Shown piece by piece: positions 30,731 to 40,207 of a stretch of 64,000 bases of DNA. Origin of the DNA: Plantago ovata (lineage: Eukaryota; Streptophyta; Magnoliopsida; Lamiales; Plantaginaceae); the NCBI GenBank assembly GCA_028274465.1, contig CM051455.1, positions 91,768,365-91,832,364 of the forward strand. The letters are read 5' to 3'. The position numbers and the translations under genes are program-made. Position 1 is the stretch's first letter; the number at the start of each line of letters is the position of its first letter. The notes under the pieces were generated by a model, which was not told the DNA's origin, made no database searches, and was given only the letters and a program-made list of their open reading frames with translations.

Positions 30731-32127
30731 AAGCATTTGCTGACGATGTACTTTGTTTTTACAAAACAAACTATTGAAGCATTTAGAAACCGCTCAGAAT
30801 CTTGAAGATTATCGAAGATCTGAAGACTTGAAGAATTCAAAAATCTGAAGACTTGAAGATTGCTGAAGACTGGTATCTACAAAGGCACGTGTTGCTCAGA
30901 AAGTGGAAACTTCAGCAACAGCATTGCATAAGTGAAAATCTGAAAGACAGAGTAGGTTGTGCTTGCTGAAACTGAGACTAACCACTTGCTGATGGAACAT
31001 ATGTGGCCTCTTGCTGAAAGTACTTGAATTTGCGCTCCAATGTTACTGTTTGAATTCTATTCAAATAAGCATTAAATGCAAAGCTCGCACGCGAAGGACA
31101 TGAAGACTAGAAGACAAACAAGGACGCTGCTGAAAGTACAAAAGCAAGATAATGACATGTTAAGGATCAAAAGCCTTGGAATTTAAAATTCAAACGGCTC
31201 CTTACTTGCACTATAAATAGAGGTCATCCGGCGAAGAGTTGAAGTGTGTCAACAACGTGATCAAACTCTCACTTGTGCTTAAACTCACATACCTTCAAAC
31301 TCTCTATACTCCCATTGATCCGTTCCAAGACTTAAAGCTTGAAAAAGCTACTTGTGAAGAAGTAGAACAAACTCGGCTAAGAAATTAGTTAAGTGTTCTT
31401 TCTTTCGAACAAGAACAAGTCTTGACACCAGAAACAATCAAACTTGTTTACTGCAATGTATTCAAAGTTGTGTTTCTTAGATTACTTGTTGTAACTGAAT
31501 AACTTATAATTAAGTTATCTCACCCAAAACTCTCTAACTGAAAATACACCCTTTCAGGCGTGATATTCAGGGGGAACTTAATCGAGCATAGTTTTGCTGA
31601 TTAAAAGTACCAAGTTTGGTGGAGAACAAGGTTACGTTCTCTAGATTAGGTTGGAGACAAAGCAAGTGTACTTTGGTTTCTGTTGAATCGCTCTAGATAG
31701 GAGATTGTAAGGAACCTCAATCAGATCTTAGTGGATTCAGTCCTAGAAAGGACAAAGTGGATTAGTTGAGAGATTACGCCACTCTCAGATACCACTATAA
31801 AAGTGTTTGTGTGATTTACTTACTGTACTTAGTTTTCAGCAAATCATATATGTCTGTACACAGTCACTCACATCACTTGCTGAAACCTTTACTTACTGAA
31901 AAAGCACTTATTGTATCAAAGACTTCCGCTCTCTGATTTTAAGTATCAGCAAACCAAGCTACTATAAAGTAACTTACGCTTGCTGAGAAAGTTAAGTATC
32001 AGCAAACTCATTACTGAAAAGTAATAAGTACTTGGTGAGAAAGTTTTAAACGACGAAAGTTTGAAAAGACTATTCACCCCCCCCCCCCCGCCCTCTAGTC
32101 TTTTCTTGTTGTTTATAGGGACCAACA
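30731..32127 (+). repeat. SIRE-1 3' LTR (start lost in the gap)
   Basis: It matches 21559-22947 of the 5' LTR and ends GGGACCAACA followed by the duplication GTAAA. The TATA box is at 31212-31220. Confidence 0.93.
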
Positions 32128-33798
32128 GTAAATCATATCGGCATCTAGCAACTTAATTACTTCTTTCTTTACCACCTCTTGCATGGCCGGATTTATCCTA
32201 CGCTGAGGTTGCCTAACAGGTTTGGCATCTTGTCCTAGAGTGATGTTGTGCACACACCGAGTAGGGCTAATTCCCTTGATATCACTAATCCCCCATCCTA
32301 TAGCTGCAGAATTTTCTCTCAAAATCTCAACTAGCCTACTTTCTTCATCGCTGGAAAGATGTGAGGAGACTATCACAGGCTTTTTCTGATTCTCTCCTAA
32401 GAAGACATACTTGAGGTGTGCAGGGAGAGGCTTTAATTCTAAGCTAGGCTCTTCAGGAAATTTGCTTTCTTCCTCTTCTTCATCTAAGGGTTCAAGCACT
32501 TCTTCTCCTATGGGAATTTCAGGCGCACTATCCATCATCTCAACCATCTCCCTTGCTTCTTCAGATAAGTGGCAAGTCGCAACCTGCATGGTTAGTGCCT
32601 CCTCAAGAGGTTCACGGTTATCATAGCAATGATGAAATTCAGAAATCACAGAATCATAGCAATCGATAAAATTTAATTCTTCTACGACTTCCTTATCTCC
32701 TATGCCACATCCTACCAATTCAATTTTCTCACCCATTACCTCCATGGAGATTATCTTGCCTTTGAGTTCAAGGCATGTATTTGTAGTGGCCATGAATGGT
32801 CTTCCAAGCAGCACCACGTGCTCACGAACATGGCTCTTCCCTTCATCAACCGACTTCATGATCACAAAATCTGCAGGAATTATTAGTTTATCAACTTTTA
32901 CACGGATATCTTCAACTATTCCCACAGGACGCTTCACGCTATGGTCTGCCATTTGTACAACCATCTCGGTTGGCTTCACTTCTCCATGATCTAGAGCTTT
33001 ATAGACTGAGTATGGCATGAGATTGATGCTAGCTCCTAAGTCGAGCATAGCCTTGGTGGACCGCCCATTGCCCATAGTAATGTCAATTATGAAGCTTCCT
33101 GGATCACGCTGCTTCGTTGGAAGTTCTGCAATAGAATTCACCGTCTCGATTCTTTTGTTACTCTTCACCTCCCGAAAGAACTTCGTGTGGGCGGGAATGT
33201 TCTGAATTAATTCCAAGAGAGGTACATTAACTTCGACCTTAGAGAGGCGTTGGAATAGAGGTGACTCTTGAATATCCTTCTTGGTTGGCTTGATCCGACT
33301 TGGGAATGGCACATGTGGTTTCGGGGGCACATATGGATTAGAAGATTTGTGAAATACCTCCGGGTTAGGAGTGCCCCCTTCGACCTCATCATCAACCACA
33401 TCTTCTTCAGATAGTCTTGGTTCGTCACCCTTCTCTTGAGGTTCTTTGGAGCTTTCACTAACTTCTTGTTCTGTGCTTGGTCCTGCATTGTTAGTCTCCG
33501 AAGATTTAATATGTTTAGGACGCACGAAGTTAGGAATTTTGGTCACCTTTCCTCCAAGGAGTAGTAGATTCACTTCTTCGTACTCAGGTTCCTCAGTAGA
33601 ATCTGTTTGGAGCGGTTTAGGATCGAGAGAATCAACTTCGAGTGTCGGAACAAGGGAGCTGGGGTCGTCCAGCTCCCTGGAGCTGGGGGGCGATTCGCCC
33701 CCGGCCCTGGGCGGTTCGCCTGGGGCGGGCCGAGTCGCCCCCAGCATGCTGCCTGTGGGGGGCGATTCGCCCCCCACGATGGGCGATGCGCCCCCCAC
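32128..33798 (-). CDS. G1 Gag C-terminal part, protease and start of reverse transcriptase
   Basis: A frame of about 560 codons. The N-terminal 45 residues are translated from a palindrome cassette and are rich in GGESPP-like repeats. After an acidic linker, the protease appears with FIIDITMGNGRSTKAMLDLGASINLMPYSVYKAL (in short, D-L-G-A-S active-site wording typical of Athila/Tat) and VVLLGRPFM. Then come a long linker and the start of reverse transcriptase, RRINPAMQEVVKKEVIKLLDADMIY, where SIRE-1 inserted (duplication GTAAA at 32128-32132). It would process the polyprotein. It lies downstream of capsid on the same strand. Confidence 0.85.
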
Positions 33799-33805
33799 CT
33801 CCAGG
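33665..33805. repeat. Palindrome cassette inside the G1 gag-protease frame
   Basis: Units of the form GGGGGCG-ATT-CGCCCCC lie in tandem and are in frame, giving proline/glycine/serine-rich repeats at the start of the protein. Confidence 0.85.
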
Positions 33806-33861
33806 GGGGCGTCTTCGTCTAAAATCTTCTTTTCTTCAATTTGATGAGCCTCCTCTGCCTT

Positions 33862-34743
33862 TTAACACTTCAACAAGCTAAATTCCTCCATAAGTTGCTC
33901 AATTACTTCGACTGCTTCAAAAACCTTTTTGATACGAAGATTGTTTTCAACTTGCCCTGCGTGTGCTATCTCAAAAACATTCTCAATGGCCTTAATCCCT
34001 GTGTAAAACGCAAGTTCATCCTCTTCACTGATATCTTCGTCTTCAGAATATCCTTCGTATAAGCCTTTAGTTTCGCCCCGATTTGAATTCCCATTGGTGA
34101 CTTGACTCGACATTAGCCTCTCAGATTGTGCAGAACCACTGGCGTACCTTTGAAAGACCTTCTCTGCCTCTTCAACTGTACATTCTTCTAATCCTCCACA
34201 CATCCCATCCACTTGAAGCCTAACATCATCACGTAGACCACCAACAAAATACCAAATCAGCTCCCCGTCGTCGAAACGGTGATGGGGGCACTCACGTTTA
34301 TACAACTCAAAACGTCCGTAGGTGTCACAAAACCGCTCATACTCTCCTTGATTGAAGTGTTCGATCCTATTTCGTAAGGCAATTGTCTCATGGTAAGGCA
34401 TAAATCGCGCCAAGAACTCCTCTACTACTTGGCTCCATGTTTTCAGCGACCCCGGTGCTAACCTGGATATCCAAAGCCTTGGCTCATATCCAAGAGCGAA
34501 AGAAAATAATTTCCTGCACAATTGGTCCTCAGTGAACTCCTTTGCTGGAAATTTTGCTATTTCTTCCTCATAGGATCCGATGAAACTTAACGGATTCATC
34601 CCCACTCCATCTTCGAACCTCGGTATACTTCTCACTACAGAACTCGTTACCTCATACCCTGATAACTCTTCTTCCAAGTATATAGCTGACCCTTTCTTAA
34701 CTTGCAAGAATGTAGGTGTCAAGCGAGCTTTTAAGGTCGTCAT
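33862..34743 (-). CDS. gag: G1 Gag, capsid part
   Basis: A 293-codon frame with a Gypsy capsid domain at residues about 45-215: CRKLFSFALGYEPRLWI, then MPYHETIALRNRIEHFNQGEYE, then ECPHHRFDDGELIWYFVGGL, then VDGMCGG. It would build the particle. The frame starts about 180 bp inside the primer site, at MTTLKARLTPTF. An acidic, coiled-coil-like tail follows (YSEDEDISEEDELAFYTG). No classic zinc knuckle is visible here. The gag-protease frame follows immediately. Confidence 0.85.
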   Translation of the reverse strand: MTTLKARLTPTFLQVKKGSAIYLEEELSGYEVTSSVVRSIPRFEDGVGMNPLSFIGSYEEEIAKFPAKEFTEDQLCRKLFSFALGYEPRLWISRLAPGSLKTWSQVVEEFLARFMPYHETIALRNRIEHFNQGEYERFCDTYGRFELYKRECPHHRFDDGELIWYFVGGLRDDVRLQVDGMCGGLEECTVEEAEKVFQRYASGSAQSERLMSSQVTNGNSNRGETKGLYEGYSEDEDISEEDELAFYTGIKAIENVFEIAHAGQVENNLRIKKVFEAVEVIEQLMEEFSLLKC

Positions 34744-34920
34744 ACCTGGAAATCTGGAACAGGATTAACTCAAAACTGAAAATTAGTCTCGTTAGAAGTC
34801 TCGAAAATCAAGATAATTTCTGGAATTCACCTAAAAAATCGAAAAAGACTAATTAAACTACTAACTCTGAGATTTCAATGCTGAAAATATAAATAAGCTA
34901 AACAGAAAAAAGGAGTATAG

Positions 34921-34938
34921 TCCCCGGCAGCGGCGCCA
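34921..34938 (-). promoter_or_regulatory. G1 primer binding site (tRNA-Asp)
   Basis: The minus strand reads TGGCGCCGCTGCCGGGGA, matching the tRNA-Asp 3' end with one change, three bases from the 5' LTR. Confidence 0.9.
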
Positions 34939-34941
34939 ATT

Positions 34942-36176
34942 TGATGAAGCGAGATTGTCAGACTCAATTAATCAAATAAATTTGTTTTTAGCCAAAGGCA
35001 ATTCACAACTACAACGAAAAGCAAGGTACGTAGTGTAGAAGTAAAATAACCTCGAGTGTCGATCTCTAAGGACTATAACTAGCTTTATCTAATTTAACTT
35101 AAACTATAAACTCAACAAACGACTTAGCACAGATTTTCTTATCAATAATAATGGAAGTTAGAGATAGTATGATCATTCAAAGCATCAGGTTAATAATCAT
35201 GCATGAAGTATTTGAACGTTTGCATAGAAATCTAAGATCATGAATTGTCCAATGTGTTCCGTTCAATTCAACACTACGAAGATAGAGGGCTTAGATAGAT
35301 CAAAGAAATAAAGCAATAAGTCAAGTCTGAATCGCGTTACAGCCAATCATGCATAATCAAGAACCCTAGCTAAGAAATCACATACTATCACCAACGATAG
35401 ATTTAGCTACTCATAGATAAATTGCAATCAACAAGAATGAAAACAAGATTGAATGAAAACATGTTGAAAGAAATAAATAAAAGTAGAAAAATCGTGAGAT
35501 ACAATGTTACCAACGAAGGTTGTCAATCTCCGAAGAATTGCTAACTCACAAGCAAGAATTGATAAACAACGAGGTCCAATTTCTATGCCTAATCCTCCAA
35601 AATTGATAAGAAAAAGAGTCTCCTATGCCAAGAATTCCCAGAACAGGCTCTGGAGAATTCGTCTCTCAAAATAATGTGAAAAGGTATGAAAAACGTAGAA
35701 ACAGGCGAAACTATATATAGGAGTTCGGAAGACGTGGGGCGAACCGCCCCAGACACCGGGCGAACCACCCCACATCCCGGGCGAACCGCCTGGCGTGGGG
35801 CGAACCGCCCCACATCCCGGGCGAACCGCCCGGGAGCTCCAGTGGCGGTGGACGCGTTTTCTTGACTTGATTTCCTTTTTGGACTCGAATTTTGCCTTCT
35901 AGTGACCTTTAAGCCTTGAAACTCAACCCCTAGACCTCAAATCTCGTCCGAAACCTTCTAAATACACCACGGATGATCATGAAACACCGAATCTTCGTTC
36001 TCTTCAACATAATTGCCCATAAAAACACGTTTTTCACCTAAAACCTGAAAAATGCAAAGAAAAGGGAAACGTGACACTATTCTAATAAAATGCACTAAAA
36101 TATAAGCTAAATTACCCTAGAGGATAGCTAAATTGGTAAAAAGACTCGAATGGAAGTGTAAAATACACGTTCATCA
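34942..36176 (-). repeat. G1 5' LTR
   Basis: 1235 bp with TGATGA...TTCATCA ends, followed by TTGAT. A TATATATAG box lies at about 35712-35720. It is about 63 bp longer than the 3' LTR, all within the palindrome cassette. Confidence 0.93.
35733..35833. repeat. Expanded palindrome cassette, G1 5' LTR
   Basis: About five units alternate TGGGGCG-AAC-CGCCCCA and CCGGGCG-AAC-CGCC types, where the 3' LTR of the same insertion has two. Confidence 0.9.
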
Positions 36177-38045
36177 TTGATCAACAAGGTAAGTGTACAA
36201 CAGCTGCAAATGTTGTTGAAAATGCAACAGCTGCAAATGTTGTTGCTGAAGCCACTGCGGTTGCTAAAACTAATGCACCCAGTGAGAAATCTAAGAAGAA
36301 AAAGAGGAAAGCTGATGATGACACTCAAACTGCAGCGTCATCAGCTGACCCTATTCCCAAAAAGAAACGGACAAAGACTTACCCAAGAAAGAAAACTACG
36401 GCACGTAAGTCCGTTCCAATTGTCCATGATTTATCAGATGATGCACCAGTGGTTGTTGAAACGCAAGCCACTGCAGTAGATGTTGTTGAAGTGTTTGCAA
36501 AAGCCTTCAGCAATGTTGAAGTGTTTGCAGAAGCCTTCAACAATCAACCTAACGTTGATACATCTGCTGATACAAGACCACATGGCAGTGGAAATGAAAT
36601 TCCTGCCCAAGTCCCCGATATCTACATTGTAGATAATCCTGAAGACAACACTCTGGAACCAGCAAGTGATATTGATGCAGACTTGAGAAGAGCGGCACTT
36701 GCTGACAATGTTGCTGAAAAGTTAGCTGCTGAACAAGCAACTAATCCGGTCCCAGAAATTGTTGAAGCTGCAATTGCTGAAGAACCACTTGCTGAGACTG
36801 CAATAGTTCAAGTCCCAGAGGTTGCAGAAACACAACAAGAGACAGTATTTGACGACGCATCTAAAGATGCTGGGAATATTAGACCTAGTTCACCTTTGAC
36901 CTCTATTGACAAAGTTCAACTGGTGCTGACTGACCTACGCCAGCAAATGGACTTGGAGATTGAAGACAACTCCAACAAGTCAGTAGACATGTTCATGACA
37001 AGCAGTGAACTAAAAGGTCAAGATGTCTCTACTCAACTTGTCATTTCAGAGACAAGGGAGATTGCTGAATCTGCACAGCTTTCTCAACTAGAGCAAGAAA
37101 AGAAGTCTGCTGAAGAACAAGTCCCATATAATTAAGTTGCTATCATTAGGACTGAGTCACCACTTGCCCTTCTTCAGCAGGTAGTTAACTCAGATATAAG
37201 CAAAACTTCACTATCTGAAACTTTATCTTTTGTTGATATAATTGTTTCCTTACAGACTTCTCAAGATACAAGTCAGAAGATTGCTGAAACTTCTGTACCA
37301 GAATCCACAACTCATGTTCAGCGGGTAGATAAAATTTTTGGTAAATCTACTAAGTTTGAAAACTTAGTACTTGTATCTAATATAAAGTTATTTCAGGATG
37401 AACAATTCAAGGATGCTGCCCAAGCTCCTGAAGCAATGGAAATAGTACCAGCACAACTTAGTGTGCAACATGAGCTTGCTGAACATCAGCAGGTAAATCA
37501 TGTTACAGTTTTAGACTCTAAAACTATTTTTCAAAACCTTCCTGAACTTAATTTTATTCTCTTTCAGGCTCAAAAGGAGACCACTGAAGTGGTTCACATC
37601 ACTGAAGATCTTGAAGTTAGTTCAGAAGAACTTTACTCAAACTTCAAAAAGAATACCTTGACCAGAGTTGCTAAATCTGTCAGCAACTGGCAACGGTACA
37701 GAAGGATGGATTTCTCTGATCTTCACCTTCATCTGTCCAATGAGAAAAAGAGAATATCTTTACTGAGACTCGGGACATTTGTACACTCAATACTTCCCGA
37801 AGAGCTGACATATTCTCAGCTAATGAGCTCAAGTCTGATTGCTCTAATCAGAGAAAATATGAAAGCAAAATTCAAGAGTGCCTCTCCAGCTGAACAAGCT
37901 GTGATGCTCAAGGTTCCTTTGTACCCGTGGTGGCTGATCCCCACAAAATCAATGAAGAAGAGGAAGTTACAAGTGCAGTTATGTACAAACATCTCGAGTT
38001 AGTCATACTAACGGACGATGATGAAGAAGAAGAGGATGAAAATAT
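36177..38045 (+). pseudogene. SIRE-2 post-pol region, piece 2
   Basis: Several overlapping open stretches (for example 36449-37135, 228 codons, and 37436-38002, 188 codons) encode acidic, alanine/glutamate-rich sequence with many AEE, AETA and VAE groups and a duplicated VEVFA(K/E)AF block near 36490-36545. A different, more globular segment follows near 37610-37980 (VSNWQRYRRMDFSDLHLHLSN). I recognise no domain. It is the continuation of piece 1 at the post-pol position. Broken, with a few interruptions. C2 inserted at its end (AATAT). Confidence 0.65.
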
Positions 38046-40193
38046 TGTAAAAAAATATGGTCAGAGTTACCCCTAGGGTACGCAGCGGAATTTCAAAAAA
38101 TTTCTTAACATGCAGGTTAATTGATCATGTATATAACGTATATAATAAACACATTAATCAGAAGACTTACAATACTCCAAAGCAAGAATAAGTATTGATT
38201 CGATATGTCAATCGATGAAGTCTTCGTAATAGTCCGGTGAATCTTCTCCTTCGTCGAAGTCGAAGTTCTCGTTGACCCCGACCTATGGGAACTAAGCTAT
38301 CTACGAGAAGCGAAGACATAAAATCTAACGGGGACTACTTTGATTATCTGCAAGACAATAAAAGTTAGTTTTCAGCTCTTTGAACCTCAACTTTCGTATC
38401 CACGGATGAACAGCTTATCGGAAAGAATGCTAGGATATTCTTTATGTGGCCAAGAAGATGGGGCGGCAATTTTCCTCCGGTTGGAAGGTGGCGCACGCGG
38501 CTAGAGGTGTAGGGGAGGAGAGCTTTTATTTTCTCTAAGAAAACTGGTAGAATAATTCTCTAAGAATTCGGTTAATCAGAATGATCTGCAATCAACCATT
38601 AGGAAAATCTCTCTAATAGTCTACTATATATAGTAGTCAATAGAAGCCTAAAGAAGAATCAATTAGACTTCATAAAGGAATAAGAATCTAATTCTTATTG
38701 CACAAGAAAACCAATATAAGTCTAGGTTCATTCTCAATCAAATTAAAACTCAATCAGGAAAATCTAACTTATCCCTTGACTTCTAATATGGGAAGGAGTC
38801 GAACTCCTCCCCATACTACTACTGGTCGCGCGGCTATACAAGGGGATTAAGTGGGTTCCGATTTCGGGACCCACTTATAATTCTAAGGCAATTCAAACTC
38901 CAAGTAGATTTTGCCCATGTGCATATATTAATTCTAAATTAACATATCCTTTCAAATCAAACCTCTATTATATTTCTAAAATATAATCTTTAATTGTATT
39001 TACATAAAATACAATTAATCAGTCAATTCAATTAATAATTCCAAATTATTAATTGAGCCACAAATAATTATAATTAATTCCAAATCAATTATAATTCATC
39101 AATCACAATTAATTCTAAATTAATTGCGATTCCATCTTCAAGGGTATTCAGATAAGATGAATCACCACATAGTGTGACCCATAGGGCCTCATTGTATTAA
39201 GCAAGTGCTACACTAGGCAACGTTTGAGAGGTTTCTCAAAGAAAACCCTTTCGTTGTGAAGTCTGTTGCGCTCAACGCGGCGATGGTAACGTCCCTTCAT
39301 CTGACTGACTCGAATGCATATAGGATCGATGAAGTGTCTATCCCAATAATACATCCACGGGCGTCTTCAGTGAGTTGCTTGGTGAATCCAATATCTATTA
39401 TGACTATTATAATAATATTGATACGCTGGTCAGCGGTTTGACCAATCACAACTATGAACGACTATGAGCAGTGCTCTTCCGTGCTACACATGAGAGATGA
39501 ATCCTGCACAGAATCACTTATCATCCCCATTTGTATGTAGCCATAATCCTGGATCGTGTCTTGGGTCAACTGCTTATTCAGAGCTGACATCGATGGGTCC
39601 ACCAAGGATATGGGGCAACAAATGTGATGATAAAGTCCTGTAAGTCCAAAGGACGACTGACATCACTTCGACAACTTTCCGGTTCCCATAGACACTTCGG
39701 TGTAGAGTATACATCGATGGGAGTTTCCGGTGGGTACTTCTATTGTTCGGTAATCACCCTTCGAACAACTATGCGGAGTTATGGGAACGTTTCTTGATTG
39801 TCCAACAATCCGTTTCGTGGTCGTGGGATCGGCTCACACTTGCTCTAACAAGTATAACCTCCACGCATACTAGTCTCACCTGGTTCATTCAGACCTCCAC
39901 ATCCGAGATGAACCTCGACTAGGGAGAGTTTGAGATAGATGATAACTCACATAGCTCCCACTATCTGTGTGATCGGTCATCTATCCGAGGGGACATGTAT
40001 GATATCAATACAGACAGTAATAGAGATATGACATGTTGTATGCCTGGTGTAATATAAATATGAAAGAGATACTCAATAGTCAAACAAACAAACATATATT
40101 ATATTATGTTGACGTGTGTAATAGTACATATATGCCCTTAATAAGGGCAGTATGCCCTTAATAAAGACTGTCTCTAGGACATATACACTATCA
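38046..40193 (-). repeat. C2 3' LTR
   Basis: About 2.15 kb from TGTAAAAAAATATGG to ATACACTATCA in plus orientation, next to the C2 polypurine tract. The minus-sense TATA box is the TATATATAG within CTACTATATATAGTAG near 38622-38637. A palindrome AGGAGT-CGA-ACTCCT lies near 38813-38828 and a GTGGGT...ACCCAC inverted repeat near 38851-38876. Confidence 0.92.
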
Positions 40194-40205
40194 ATCTCCC
40201 ACTTG
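40194..40205 (-). promoter_or_regulatory. C2 polypurine tract
   Basis: Minus strand AAGTGGGAGAT directly before the 3' LTR start TGATAG, a classic Copia arrangement. Confidence 0.9.
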
Positions 40206-40207
40206 GA

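Larger units (their letters stand above)
21300..32127 (+). mobile_element. SIRE-1: SIRE-type Copia element inside G1
   Basis: A plus-strand element with GTAAA duplication at 21295-21299 and 32128-32132. It has the 5' LTR (21300-22947), an initiator-tRNA-Met primer site, a long gag-pol, a post-pol region and a 3' LTR whose first quarter-kilobase is missing behind a 100-N gap (30631-30730). It is inserted in G1 reverse transcriptase. Comparison of the LTRs over the shared 1.39 kb shows about 1.6-1.8% difference, younger than G1. Gag-pol shows about three breaks. Confidence 0.93.
5005..36176 (-). mobile_element. G1: Athila-type Gypsy element carrying three nested insertions
   Basis: A minus-strand element bounded by LTRs with TGATGA...TTCATCA ends and a TTGAT duplication at 5000-5004 and 36177-36181. 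The 5' LTR is 34942-36176; the 3' LTR is 5005-5569 plus 15044-15650, split by element B. In sense order the interior has a tRNA-Asp primer site, gag, protease, reverse transcriptase and RNase H (split by SIRE-1), integrase (split by a solo LTR) and a 3' region with a polypurine tract. The lineage call rests on the reverse transcriptase wording and the Asp primer site. The 5' ends of the two LTRs differ by roughly 3%. Broken in about three or more places besides the insertions. Confidence 0.9.
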
